In this document: positions 49,008-61,989 of the stretch, in pieces
How positions within the stretch are numbered: the first letter of the stretch is position 1
Layout of the letters: every line of letters starts with the position of its first letter
Assembly (NCBI GenBank): GCA_026686845.1
Contig: JAIVEN010000014.1
Location: 10,092,001-10,156,000 of the forward strand
Direction of reading: 5' to 3'
From: Adenanthera pavonina
Lineage: Eukaryota > Streptophyta > Magnoliopsida > Fabales > Fabaceae
DNA: 64,000 bases
Program-made: the position numbers and the translations under genes
Notes under the pieces: generated by a model
Told to the model about the DNA's origin: nothing
Seen by the model: the letters and a program-made list of their open reading frames with translations, nothing else
Database searches by the model: none

Positions 49008-51840
49008 TAAGAAATTTATTATTAATTACATTGAAGCAATTGAAAATGACCAAGGAAATTGGATTTATAATGCAAAAGATATCAAGAGGGAGGCAACTAC
49101 CTTCTATATGTCCTCCGTTTGGTGAGGGAGGGGACTCGATTAAGTGCATAAATTGTCATGTAACTTTACTGAATTTAGAAGATACTCTCCCTCATATGGA
49201 TGCCCCTCTAAAGGAGGAGGAAATTACTAAAGCCGTCCTTTATATGGGAGCTCTAAAATCACCTGGGCCTAATGGTCTTAATGCCTTATTCTTTCAAAGC
49301 CAATGGAAACAGGTCAATCCTTTTATTCTTGGTTATGTTAAACAAGTTTTTTCTAACCCTATGCAGATTCAGGATGTAAACTAGATGTTTATTGTGCTAA
49401 TCCCTAAAAAAGATCATCTTGAAATTATCCAAGATTTATGACTCATTAGTCTTTGTAATGTGATCTATAAGACCATTACCAAGGTGCTGCTGAATCATAT
49501 TAAAACTATCCTCCCAAACATCATTTCTCCAAATCAATGCAGCTCTGTTCCTGGACGCCTAAGTTCTGACAACATTATTATGGCACAAGAAGTTGTTTAT
49601 TTCATGAGGAACATGCAGGGAAGCAAAGGGTATATGACAATTAAAATTGATTTAGAAAAGGCATACGACTAGTTGCGGTGACCGTTCGTGATTAGTTGCT
49701 TAAAAGAGCTTAAGTTTCTTGACAGGATGATTAAAGTGATTGAATATTGCATATCCACTCCCTCAATGCAATTGCTCTAGAATGAGAGTAAAGCTGACAG
49801 TTTTCAACCTTCACATGGCATTAGACAGGGAGACCCTCTTTCTCTTTATCTTTTTGTTATATATATGAAAAAGCTGGCCCATTTAATTCAATCCGAGATA
49901 GACAATGGTAGATGAAAACCCATTAGATTGAGTAAATTGGGTCCTCCTATCTCCCACTTATTTTTTGCTGATGATTTGATTATCTTTGCTGAGGCTAATT
50001 TGTACCAGGTACATGTAATAAAAAGATGTTTGGATATGTTCTGTGTTGCCTCTGGATAGCACATGAGTGCTGCTAAAACCAGAGTCTTCTTCGCAACGAA
50101 TATGAATCACAACGTAAGATCTCAACTGAGCAAAGAATTGGGATTCACCCATACTGATAATCTACGGAAGTATCTTAGGGTTCCCCTTCATCATGAGCGT
50201 GTCACTAAAGATACCTATCAATATATTGTTGATATGGTTCATGCAAGACTAGGTAATTTGAAAGCTAATAATCTCTCCTTTGTAAGTCGAAACACTCTAA
50301 TCAAATCCGTGGTTTCTACTATTCCAAATTTTGCTATGCAGACCTCTCTATTGCCTTTGACTTGCTGCGAGGAAATTGACAAAAGTGCAAGACAATTTCT
50401 TTGGGGCTCCACTTCTGATAAGAGGAGAGCACATCTTATCTCTTGGGATCATGTCTGCAGTGATAAAAGGGTTGGTGGACTTGGAATTAGACATACTAGA
50501 CTTCAAAACCAAGCCTTCCTTATGAAATTGGGATGGGGCCTTGTCACCAACCGAGAGGCTCTGTGGATCAAAGTTATGCTAGAAAAGATAGGTGCAGGGA
50601 TGACCTCCTTCCAATAATTGATCCTAAACATCGTAGCTCTAAAGTTTCTGGAGGTATTAAAGCAACTTGGGAGCATGTTAAATTTGGTTTGGAAGTCAGA
50701 CATATCCAAGGAGATACAAAGGTGAAATGGATGCATGAGAAATTTGGGCTAGTTTCAATTAAATCTGCTTATACAAGATTAAATCCACAAAGTGCTCAAC
50801 CGAATGCTTTTTGGTCCAATATTTGGAAATTGAAAATATCTTAAAGATGTAAGACCTACATGTGGCTGGTTCGGCATGGAAGATTATTGACGAATAAGGC
50901 AAAACATCATCGAGGACTGCATGGGAGTGGATATTGTGATCATTGCTTTGGAACCAAAGAAGATGTTATCCACATCCTATATGATTGCATACATGCGAAG
51001 GAAGTTTGGGAAGCGTTGGGGGTCCCTGACTCTATTTCTCACTTTTGGTCCTTAGAAGCTAATGATTGGGTGACCCTGAATCTGAAAAATAAGAAATATC
51101 ATGGTGACAACAGATGGTGTGAGATCTTCTGTATCCTTTGTTGGATCCTTTGGAAGAGAAGAATCAAAAGAACCTTCCTTGGTACTACAGAAAGTATGGG
51201 TGCTTGCATAGCAAAGGCCAAAGGAATTCTTAGTTGTTTGATGATAGCTAATTGTAAGTGTGCTGGCACTGAGTTAAATAAGAAACTTTAGTTTCAAGTT
51301 GGCACTACCAATATGTTAGATGTTGATGTGACCACTGTTCACGTTGATGGTGCTTTCTCTACCTTCTCTGGTGGAGGAGGATGTGGCGGAGTCATTTCGG
51401 AGCAATCAGGTCAAATCATCGCTGCTTTCTCCTTGAGACTAAAGCATGGACATCATCTTAGTGCTGAGCTTTGGGGTTGCCTTATGGGTCTTCGGCAAAC
51501 TTGGGATATGGGTCTCAGAAATATTAAACTCTATTGTGATTTGGCTGAAGTTATTGAACTGATTATGGTAGATATTAGAGAACTTCATGATGACCATGAT
51601 CTTATCTCTGAGGTGAAACTCATGTTGCAGAGAGAGTGGAAAGTGCACATTGCTCAGATCGACCATGAGGAGAATGAAGCTGCAGGCCTTTTTGCTAAAC
51701 TTGCCATTAACCAAGCTCTAGATCTTAGAATATTTCCTGAAGACGAGCCATCTTGGCTTTTACATGATAATGTCATCACTTGAGTTCCTTTATAGTTCCT
51801 AGTTGTTGTCCTTATTTTCCCTGTGTATATAAAAAAAAAA
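49008..51840 (+). mobile_element. Decayed 5'-truncated L1-type LINE (RT, zf-RVT, RNase H)
   Basis: Domain order is that of plant L1 ORF2 without its endonuclease. It opens with the pre-RT block (IENDQGNWIYNAKDIKREAT), then one frameshift. The RT follows (KSPGPNGLNALFFQSQW; IKIDLEKAYD; GIRQGDPLSLYLF; FFADDLIIFAEA), then the thumb (RQFLWGSTSDKRRAHLISWD), zf-RVT (YMWLVRHGRLLTNKAKH; CDHCFGTKEDVIHILYDC) and RNase H (TTVHVDGAFSTFSGGGGCGG; SAELWGCLMGLRQ; LYCDLAEVIELI). In-frame stops include those near 49382, 49438, 49670 and 49912, and a second frameshift lies near 50570-50600. The body ends in A10 at 51831-51840. It cannot be mobile by itself. No target-site duplication was found. Confidence 0.92.
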
Positions 51841-51996
51841 CAATGTGATACGATTCACTCATTGAATCTTGCGTCTAGGAGGCTAATATCAGTCATTTTG
51901 TATTCATTTAATGGCATGTCTTTCCTTTGTCTAGAGTAAAATGAATTCCCTCAATAGGTGGATGAATCTAAAAGGAAAATATTGTTGGATGGAAAA
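51841..51996. other. Short spacer between LINE and SINE
   Basis: 156 bp of unique-looking DNA between the LINE poly-A tail and the SINE target-site duplication; nothing recognised. Confidence 0.5.
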
Positions 51997-52233
51997 GCAA
52001 CCATAACTCAACCACGAGTGCTTGAATCAACTGACAGAAGTTGTTTAATCTTAACAAGAGTTTTTGAGTTCGAGTTCTAGAAATACAATAGCGTAAATGG
52101 CCAGGGGCGCCCACTCTTATGGTGCTTATCATACCTTGATCCGGATTAGTTTGGGCTCCATTAAAATCCTCACAGCTCGAGTGAGGTAAGCTCAGAATAC
52201 CGGATGCTTACGCGCAAAAAAACGCAACAATAA
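51997..52233 (+). mobile_element. tRNA-derived SINE (Au-like) with target-site duplication
   Basis: The element body is 52007-52223. It has a degenerate tRNA-like head with a B-box-like GAGTTCGAGTTCTAG near 52065-52079. The body is typical of plant Au-type SINEs: GGCGCCCACTCTTATGG, GATCCGGATTAGT, TACCGGATGCTTACGCG. It ends in a short A-rich tail. It is flanked by a 10-bp imperfect target-site duplication, GCAACCATAA (51997-52006) and GCAACAATAA (52224-52233), one mismatch. Family naming is from memory of such consensus sequences. Confidence 0.65.
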
Positions 52234-55200
52234 TTCATATTCAAAATCTTTGTAGCATTTGGAATTGAGACTTATGGTGGATGGGCTGCTGAAAATGCAA
52301 CAATTTTTTAAATGGATTGTGAAGGTCGCGATCAAAGAAACCTTAGCCTGCAAAGATTTTAGAGGAAATAAAGGAAATGCAACTATGGAGATCGATCAAG
52401 AATGCTAAGATCAACAGAAAAATGAAATTGAAGTACGACTTTTGGTAGTTAATTGAGGGCTAAAACAAAAAACTATGTAAGATCATATATTTTCATACGT
52501 TAAGTTAGTTCAGCTTTTCTAATATCTTTATTTTTCTTTTATGACTCCATTTAGATTCAACCAAACAAAAAAATTACAATACATTACAGTGTCATTTGCA
52601 TGGAAAAAGAGCAATGCCATCTCAAAAAAATTTTTGCTTTTGAAGTGGACTATCACCACCCTGAACATGCACTAAATTACATCATAGCATTATTGTTCAT
52701 TTTCATGTTTCTTTCATATTTTTCCATTTAGCTTACTAACTCACTGCCAACATACAATCAAACCGCATGTCACAAATAGATTCACGAAAAATAACAAATT
52801 AATTTAGTTCAAGTAAACATCGAAGGCTATTGCATTTTCTTTTTCTTTTTTTATGTCCAAGAGTTGATGTCAATGTAGTCACTAATCCGTTGGAACTATG
52901 ATGAAACATTTATTAGGATATTTTTTGTCACAAAAAAGAGTTTTTGGGATATGTATCTTACTTAAGAGGGATCTAGATTGGGTGCTCATCGTTGCACTTA
53001 TCATTTTGTGTAAATCTAGACTATTCAGATTTAATTTTTTTTATATAATAATATTATTATTTTTTTAAAATGACAATTATAAGCTTATATCTATTTGATA
53101 TTCTACATTTAATAAAATAAATATTATTAAAAATATAATGACAAAAAATAATTAAATATGAATGGTCAAGAGAACCAATGTCTCATCTAAGTGATGAGCT
53201 TCGAGTTCATCTCCACTTAAATGATGACTTCTGAAATACGGATAGTAAATATAATTCATTTTGAAATGTTAGAAAAGAGTTGGTAAAAAAAATATTAGAG
53301 ACAATGAATGACAATGGTTGTCAAGCTTTTATGTCTCACTTCCAACATAGCGAAAGTTTTTCTTTCAATCTAAAAAACTAGGGAAACCCATAAAAAAGAA
53401 AAAGAAATACACATTACACACGTTGTGTATATCTTGATTAAATCTCAGCATTCTAGATTAAAGGAGGATCAATAAATAACACTATCAAGCCTTTATGCCA
53501 ATCTAGCAAGCTAATTAGCACATTCATTAGTATCTTAATAAATGTGATAAAAAAATATGTTTTAGTCTTCTATCAGAAACTCTCTAATTTAATTAGTTGA
53601 GTTCTCAATTAGGTGTCTCTCACCATTATCCTTGTTAATTATATTAACAATCTATATGCTGCATCTCTCGCAATCACCATGTTACGGCAGCCATATTCCC
53701 AGCAAATTGTAAGCCTTCTATAATGCCACATATCCCAGCATCAATGATACTGATGAAAGGTTTGAGTTTTACAGAAGTTTTTTTTTTTGCACCCAAGACA
53801 TAGCAAAAGTTGATGGTTGAACGGTTAAGCTATAAAAAAAAAATTCTTCAAAAAAAAAAAGTATATTGGAAGATTTAGATAATAATAAACCAATTTACAA
53901 TTATAAAATAAGAATAAAAAAAAGACAATTTATGTGAAATGCAGACATTAAAAGTTCTACGGGTAACTTAATAAAAAATATGCTAAAAAATGACGAGATT
54001 AAAGGTGACATCTTATACAAGTTGCATGTCGAATAGAGTTAGCATATTCATGTTATTTATACATACGGAGAAGGCAATTCTTGCTTTAATTGGTTAATTA
54101 AATGGAACCTGTCTCATTCTGATTTTTTTCCTTGTTAATATAAATGAAATTGCAATCGACATTTAGTCATTATATAACACAAAAAAATGAGCTTAATTAT
54201 AATTATATACGTACATGTAAGTATACAACAATAACATTATTATCCTTATTTCATTAATTATATATGTATTTAAAATTTAAAAAATTATGTTCGTATATCA
54301 ATGTTCATTCAATATAATAAAATCAATAACATACGCATAAACAGTGTAAACAGAAAACTTATCTTTTTTTTTTGTTATGGTTTCAAATTTTCTTGTATTG
54401 GAAAGCCACCTCCATTTTTGCCTTCCAACTATTTAAAAGTCTCTATCTTTTTATATGACTAATGATGAAAAAACATGCTAGCTTTCAATTTATAGTAAGA
54501 TTCTAGAGTTTCTCTGGTTTATGAGATGTAAATTGAAGAAGAGAATTATAAGAAAGATGAGATGCGAGTTAGAGACAAATTTAAATCTCCAAAAAGCCCG
54601 TGCCCTACAAATAAAACTCTTGTACTTAATTTGGGCAAGAATAGACAAATTTAAATCTCCAAAAAGCCCGTGCCCTACACGCTATTATTATTTTTTTATG
54701 CTAATTAAGTTGATGTAGGGTGGCTAATTTGATGTAAGGACATCTTGACATGCAAGCAGTAAAACTTTCCTTTACAAGGTAATATATAATTGAATTTAAA
54801 AAATATCATAAATAATACAATTTATTTTAAATCTTTATTGGGAAGGACATCTTAATATGCAGACCGTAATTATATCTTGATATAATGTATTTAGGGTTTT
54901 ATTCTTTATTTTTATTCCTTGATTATTAATTGGTTTAAATTTAAATAAAATAATGATTTAGATTAATTTAAATTTGAATTTGAATTGAGATTTATAATCA
55001 AAATTGAAATTATGTTCCACCATCGCCATCGAACGATAAAAATCTAGTTTGTACAATGCACCGGCTTTATTTATGGTATCCGTTCGCTCGCGGGCTTGTC
55101 CGCTCACAGATTCAATGAATTGAGAAACTCCGAAATGGTGAGAGAAAGCGAAGAAACAGGGAACATACTTTTGCAAAAACACAAAATTAAAATCCGCGGC

Positions 55201-57058
55201 CTAAGCTTATAAGTGCTTAGCATTTACGCAACCAATAGGCATAGAGCGCACGGATTACTGACATGTCATTTTATGTGATTGCTACAAAGGTAAGTTTCTC
55301 TACCGCATACCATAAGTGATCGTCCATGCTGTTCACCATCATGGCCCTTAAAATAAAAGAATCAATTGAAGCTGTTATGATTCGATCATTCCCCACTTGC
55401 CACTTGTGATGCGCAGCTGAAAAGCCTCGCGCATTTGCTCCCAACTTCCAGTGTCACCGATTGTGGATCATCTTTTTTCTCTTTTAACAGTTAAAACACA
55501 AAACATCTCGTACATCTTTAAAAATATTTATATAGTATATTTACATTCGTAAACATTTTAAAATTATTGTCATAAGAAATTAGATTAACTAAAATTATAA
55601 AAAATACTGCAATCATATGACCTTATCTCTAGTCTTCAACTGAAAATATACATAAATTTCATTTGAAACTAAAATATGCTAAAATTCTCTAAGAATAATA
55701 TTAATTTTTATTAAAATTTTATCAGTACTGTTTATTCATTGTTATAATTTATAATTTTATTATTTCAAACACAAGAAATATATTATTTTAATTGTGATTA
55801 AATACAAATATATAAAGTATTATAATGAGTAACCAAAAGAAAAGTATTATAATAAGTATAATTGTAATTTTATGAATTGTTATTATAGAGGTCGGTGCAA
55901 TATATCTTCTGATTCTAACGGAGAAAAATATATTTTTAATCTTAATTTCAGCTTTAATTATCCTAAACTCGTGCATAAAATACCAAAGTAGATTTAATTT
56001 TAATAATATTTATGTGATATTATATTCCTTAATAGATATCTTTTTTCATTAATGAAAGATAATAACTTATAAATTTTTCAAAAATTATACTCATCTTCAC
56101 GTATCAAAGAAATCAACTTGAAAATAATTTGGACTTTTTATAGATATTAAATTTTATATTGATAAATAATTTTTATCATAAAATTACAATTCAGTTAATC
56201 CCAAAAAAATCAATAGGTGAGCAACTAAATTAGCTATGAGCTATAATAATTAATTTATTTGGTAGGAATGTTTTTCATTGAGAATATATATTTAAATCTC
56301 ACTGTTAATTATGAATTTTTTTTAGTGAATAATTTATGAGTTTTTTCATAAATTGCTTTAATTCGAGTTCCAACCCATTTAAATTTAAATTTTTTTATAA
56401 ATAAAAAAATTATTAATTTCTGTTAAAAAAGAAAAAAATTGTTTCTTTCTCTGATTCATATTATAAGATATTTTATATCAATTACACGTATATTAAGAAA
56501 ATTATTTTTTTAACTTAAATAAATTTAAAAAATATCTAATTTTCTATTATATCCTTATTAAATATATTATTCTATTATTATTGTAGTGTTATAAATGAGA
56601 AAAAAATATTAAAAATAAAAATAAAATAATGAAATATTTAATAAACTATATTTTAAATAAAAAATTAGTCATGCAAAATGTTATATAAAAGATGGGAGTA
56701 TAATTTAAATAATATTTTTTATCGCATATTCTTTCCATTTTTTTCTCCAAAAATTACGCTGCAGAGTTAAAATCCCGCCTAAACCCCTGTTGATTTCATT
56801 TCGCGTGCAATTGAATTTCAATTTCGTTCAAGGGGCTTAATATCTCCCGTCTTTCGCCGTCTCAAGGCCTAGTCATACAGCTTCTCTTGTCCCCAACTCG
56901 CTTCTCTCTCCTGTGGGAATCCTAACCTCCAATTCACGATCCTGGTTCGTAATTCCCTGATATTTTCGTTATTTTTGACGTTTCCTGTTTTTTTTCGTTT
57001 ATATTCCGATCAAGTTTCGAAGCAGAACTGATTTGGTCGTTCAGCTGCAGTTTTCGAC
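52234..57058. other. AT-rich intergenic DNA
   Basis: No gene is supported over about 4.8 kb. It contains a 37-bp direct repeat at 54573-54679 (separate entry) and many A/T runs. A small minus-strand open frame near 54958-55182 has no recognisable family. The last about 300 bases (from 56760) are less AT-rich and likely hold the HMGB promoter and leader (CT-rich stretch at 56880-56915). Confidence 0.45.
54573..54679. repeat. 37-bp perfect direct repeat, 70-bp period
   Basis: Copies at 54573-54609 and 54643-54679 are identical (starting AGACAAATTTAAATCTCC, ending AGCCCGTGCCCTACA), separated by 33 bp. GC content of the unit's end is higher than the surroundings. No element family recognised. 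Confidence 0.9.
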
Positions 57059-58373
57059 ATGAAAGGTGGCAAATCGAAGGCTGAATCTAAGAAAGCCGAT
57101 GCCAAGTAAGTTTTATTTTATAATTTTTATGTTATTAAAATCCAAATGGTTACGTTCTCGTTCGAGCGTTGCGGGTAGGAGGAGAAAAAAGATCAGGCTT
57201 TGTCAGATCTGGGATCTGAAATTTTTTGACCTCCCTGATCAACTTGCTTGGACGACGCTCCTTCGTATTTGGTAGTTATTGCTTTTATTTGCGATGGCAG
57301 GCTTGCTGTGAATAAGAAGGGTAGCGCCGCCACCAAGGCAGGCAGGAAATCAAGTAAGGGGAAGGCGGCGAAAGACCCTAACAAACCAAAGAGGCCCGCC
57401 AGTGCCTTCTTTGTTTTCATGTAATTATTTTTTTCACCCCCTCCATTTCGATTTCGCTTGTGCTCTACATCCTGTTTCCACCCGATGTAGTTCTGGTCTG
57501 GTCAAAACTTTTGTCCTTTCAGAAGGTACCGATATTATTTTTGGCTGTCTGAATCTTTTTTACTGATAAATTGCATCTACATATCAAGCGTGCTAGATGC
57601 AGTTGCTTCTCCAAAAGGCCTATTGCTACATAACTTGTTATTGCTACAGTGGGATATTCATTCTTCCCCATTTTCCTGAATTTTATTATTATAGGGAGGA
57701 GTTTAGGAAGCAGTTCAACAAGGAGAATCCTGACAACAAAGCCGTGTCTGCTGTAAGTGCTTGTAACTATGTATAAGACATTTATCTGACATTGATTTAG
57801 TGATTTAGCTCTCGTTGGGTTGTACCAATGTGCCTCTCAAACCTTATGTTGAATTTCTTAGGTTGGCAAAGCTGCTGGGGCAAAATGGAAGTCCATGTCT
57901 GATGCTGTATGTGTTCTCTGTTTGTAGTTTATTATTATTTTTTTTGAATGTGATGTGATTTGTTCTTCATTTAAAACAAGGATGAATGGTTTCAGGAGAA
58001 AGCACCCTACGTAGCTAAAGCAGAAAAGCGAAAGGCTGATTATGAGAAGAATATGAAAGCCTACAACAAGAGACAGGTGCATCATCATGAAACGTGTTTC
58101 TGTAATAGGGTTATAGTTTGTTTTTCCTGCTAGTAATTCTCATAGTTTCCTCTGGTTGTTTGTTAGGCGGAAGGTCCAAATGCTGCAGATGAAGAAGAAT
58201 CTGAGAAATCGGTTTCTGAGGTGAATGATGAGGAGGAAGGAGATGAAGAGGGCAGTGATGAGGTTTGCTTATATTTTAGGAAATATTATTTGAGATCTGT
58301 GCTCATGAAGCTCTTAGATCTCATATCTCATTGGCTTTAATCATCTTGTGTGCAGGAGGAAGATGACGAGTAG
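57059..58373 (+). CDS. HMGB3: HMGB-type high-mobility-group protein (HMGB2/3-like), 7 exons, 154 aa
   Basis: Nuclear architectural protein with one HMG box that bends DNA and assists nucleosome and nucleoprotein assembly. Exons: 57059-57105, 57301-57420, 57695-57752, 57862-57906, 57996-58076, 58167-58262, 58356-58373; all GT-AG, 155 codons with stop. A basic N-tail (MKGGKSKAESKKADAK; KGSAATKAGRKSSKGK) precedes the HMG box at about 34-105 (DPNKPKRPASAFFVFMEEFR; NPDNKAVSAVGKAAGAKWKS; EKAPYVAKAEKRKADYEKNM). The acidic C-tail (about 115-154) is rich in Glu/Asp and ends EEDDE; it modulates DNA binding and can be phosphorylated by CK2 in relatives. Seven small exons is the known plant HMGB gene layout. 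HMGB3 versus HMGB2 cannot be separated by eye. Confidence 0.95.
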
Positions 58374-60721
58374 CAATGGACTGTAGCTGTTATCTAGCTG
58401 TTCTGAACAGTCTGGTCTTTTCATGATAAACCTATTTCCTGCTTCAAAAAAGATCCTACTCCCTTTATTGATTTGTTTTGCCCTTTCTAAAAGTTAATAG
58501 TATAGAAGGGAGTTAACTTCTATTTGTACCTTTTAGTCTTTAGCTAAGTGGTGTTTGTCTCTTGTAGAGCTTTTAGTTTGATTATGTTTATCTGGCTGGA
58601 ATCTGGTTACTTTTGTATCAATATAATTGGCCTATCATTCGCTGCATGTCGTATGTTGCAAGAATCTTTGCATTGTTGTGCACTTGCTTTGTAAGTATGC
58701 ATGTAGTAGTAGATGTTCCAAGATGACATGTCTGCAGGGCCTCAATTTTGTTTCTCCTATGCGATTGTGCTTTTGAGTTGGATGCAACTTTGTGAGCAAT
58801 GCTATTATGCATTGGAAATTGCGGTTGTTGATGTCAATTAATAGAACTTATTATGTGCTTCAGTCTGGTATCTGCAATGATGGTACTTTGGTGCATTTTC
58901 AGTTTTGTTAGTCATATATCATTGGGTTCCACTTTAGGAGGTTATTTTAGTAGAAATAATCTTTCTTGTGGATGGCTATGTTAATTGTTGTGTTTACTTT
59001 TGTGAGAGTAGTGTTTGTGGATTTAATGATGCAGATCATAGGATTCTGATAGCCAAAGCATTTGGAACTCTTAAATTGTTTTAAATCCTTATATGCTTGT
59101 AATTTATTTAGTCAGATAGTAGGATGATCCTATTGATCTTATGACATTTTTTTTGTTGGCTTATTTAAGGATTGAAATATCAAATCTGTTGGGTGATTAG
59201 TCCTTATAAACTTGTAATTTATATAGTTGAGATATTAGGATGATCTGATTGATAAGTATGTTGACCATTGGATACCCACATTTTTCCTTTGCCCTACACT
59301 ATTCATATGTCAAAATCTGATGCCTCTGGACATTTAGATTTGAGAAAAGATTAACTACGTAGGGTTTAATTAGTGGATTTTTATGACCATTACCTTGAAA
59401 ACACATTGGAGCTTCAAGATGTTGATGAGTAGTTTGATCCATTTAGTGATGCAATTTGTTATTGTTGGTCTGAACTCGATAATTTACACTGGATCATTAT
59501 TAAGGCGCATTCCGTTGAATGATGATCTATATTTGTAACTGATATTCATCACTAGTAGGCTCTTGCTGTCCTTGTTAATTTGCTTAACTTTTAGTCTTGA
59601 GTAGAACTCTTTCCTAGTTACAATCTTATGTTGTCTGATATCTTGTATGTATGATTGTGTGGTGAATAGTTAGGTAGTACGTGCAGGATGCTTTCGATTC
59701 GTACATGGATCTTGGTTTGCTTCACATTCGTCTTTTTAGTATTTGAATAGATTGAAATTAGTTAGCCTACTAAACTTGTATGGTTTAGCGGCCTCAATGA
59801 TTGGTTGCATATGGATGGGGTTATACCTTGCATAGTTTTCTTAATCTGCTATCTTGACTGCAGATAGTTTTAGTTATAACTTATAGCTCGATGATGATTT
59901 CTATGTATGCTTGATGTAGGAGCTACCGCAAATATTGCTTAGATTCTCAGAATCCTAGGCATATTCTTTCTTTGGTCACAGTATAGGGTGTGGGATTTTT
60001 TTTTGTCTACAATATAAGGAGTAAGAATCCAAATGGATAATTTTATTCTTATTATATTTAATAATTGTGTGAGTTGTTTTACACTTGTAAAGTTTGTGAA
60101 AATTTTTTTATTTAATTATTTTAACATTTCTTTAATAAATATGGCAAATTTGGAATTTTTGATATGTTTAAAATTATTTTTCAATTTTTTTAGTAAGCTA
60201 AAAATGTTTCATACTGGACAAGAGGGAGTATAATAGTAATGTGTTTCATATTGGACTAGAGGGAGGATAATAGTAACTCGTATAACTTAAATATTGTTGG
60301 GTGATGTAAGACTACGTCTACTTAACTGCGACATAATTGATATTAAAAAGTATTTATATAAATTAAAAGGGTCTCAAGTTATTGATATGTTTATTTTAAA
60401 ATTTGAAAAAATGTATGAAGTAAATTAGGAGTACATACAACTTGGATGTAGACACCGTATATTCATAGATTTGATTGGTTGAACAAAATAATTAAGAAAG
60501 ATGAATGAAGATAATTATTGTATCTATTTATAGATAAATTACCAAAAGGTATTAAATTATAATAAAATACAATGAATATCATATTTCATGATTTCGTCTG
60601 CCTTTGGTCATGTTCTCGGTGTAATTTGAACTACATAGTTTGTAAATAGCATGATTTGTTATTGATTTTATGTTTGATATTAAAGTAGTGATTCATGGAA
60701 ACCATACAAACTTTGGATGGG
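58374..60721. other. HMGB 3' flank and intergenic DNA
   Basis: The first about 250 bases are probable HMGB 3' UTR. The remainder is T/G-rich DNA with no recognised gene or element. Confidence 0.45.
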
Positions 60722-61260
60722 TCAACGTCTGATTTTGTTCGCAATATTAAAATTTGTATGCTGGTTGTTGCATTCCCATTTGATTACGTTAAAAGCTTCA
60801 ATGGAGTCAGTGAAGATTTTCACTTTGTGGAATATGGGATCCTGGCAAGGTCTTAAGCCGTTTAAGACTTCATGAAGCTTTGCCGCAGTATTTGGAAGGA
60901 AACCCATCTTTCTCATGAAATAACCAAGCAAAACTCCCTCATAATCTTTGATAAGACCTTTGCAAGATGCTTCGCCTTTAAGGTCCACCGGTTCATTAGT
61001 ATCCAACTAGATCTAATCTCTTTTTGGGGGAGTCCAGGCATAAAAATCACGGTGGGGGGATTGACCAAACTTGCCTTTCAGGGATTCAATCCTCACGTCA
61101 TCTATCACTATTTGAGTGCATAAGAAATCAATGCCTCCTTAGAAGGGCATATTAATCTTACCAACTCTTGCATCAGGCTTTTCAAATCAACTAGATAGCC
61201 TGAGCAAACGCTCTTTTCCAAGATAACTTCTCTGATAGCGTACCAACAAGTCCATTCCTG
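60722..61260 (-). pseudogene. LINE RNase H-like (RVT_3) fragment
   Basis: Read on the minus strand, a linker-like block (EWTCWYAIREVILEKSVCS) is followed by stops, then AWTPPKRD and the RNase H fold: LDTNEPVDLKGEASCKGLIK, DYEGVLLGYFMRKMGF, NTAAKLHEVLNGLR, KIFTDSIEAFNVI. These match the N-terminal half of the plant LINE RNase H (WxPPxxxWxKLNTDGS, AExxAxxxGL, ESDSxxxV). Several stops and no RT upstream within 600 bp: an old fragment, independent of and opposite to the 49-52 kb LINE. Confidence 0.7.
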
Positions 61261-61989
61261 CAATGAAAGGGAAAAGAATTCAGGTAACAGATTTGGCTGA
61301 AGAAGTTTAGTACAGGTGCCTCTCGCTTTTGGGCAATGTTGAAGAATTTATGGATAGAATTTTCATGGAGTCACAGCTGTAGATACACAGTCTTTCTCTA
61401 ATGACTACCCCTTGATCTATTTATTTATTTTTATTAACAATGAGGGCAAAGCCCAAAAATACAAAACTAATTGAAAGTCACACTATGGGGCAACAGTTGT
61501 CCTGGAACATATTTAGAAACTAAAGTCCCTCTTGATCTTTGAAATAAAGAGTTTGATTTTTTCATAGCTAGTCCATTTCTATATTCAATTCCACAAGTTT
61601 TCGTGAGGTCTGCGATGCTTGTGATTTTCAACAACGTTGTAAGCTGAGTTGATACTTCACATAAAATCCCGATCACTAGAGGGCCTCCTGCACAAAACAT
61701 CTCTAAAGCAGTTTGGAGGATTGACCATTTTAATTTGATCAGCCACTTACGGCGGGAGAAGTCTATAAAGCTTTTCAAGGTTCCAACCACCGGAGGTAGA
61801 AGAGAAACCTCTCACCCGCTCATGAAAGGAATACTCCGGATTGTAACATTATGGGGAGTTTCTGCTTACAACCCAATAATTTAGTTTATATAGCAGCTTC
61901 TATATAGCATAAATTTTACGTATAAACAAACCTAAAAATTAGAAGAATTGTCACACTCGGAAAACATGCGATAAAAGAAAAAAATAGAA
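61261..61989. other. Degenerate transposon-like DNA, family unresolved
   Basis: A minus-strand open frame at 61467-61790 has no recognised domain. The adjacent plus-strand GAGGGCAAAGCCCAAAAATACAA (near 61441-61463, palindromic GGGCAAAGCCC) resembles the antisense of 3' ends of some plant LINEs, but this is a weak impression. Confidence 0.35.

Noticed and set aside
54958..55182. Minus-strand 74-codon frame
   Set aside because: No recognised family, no supporting introns or neighbouring exons; treated as chance.
53041..56700. Search for CRISPR-like or other regularly spaced arrays in repeat-rich DNA
   Set aside because: Repeats here are simple AT runs or two-copy duplications; no regularly spaced array was seen anywhere in the window, as expected for a plant nuclear genome.
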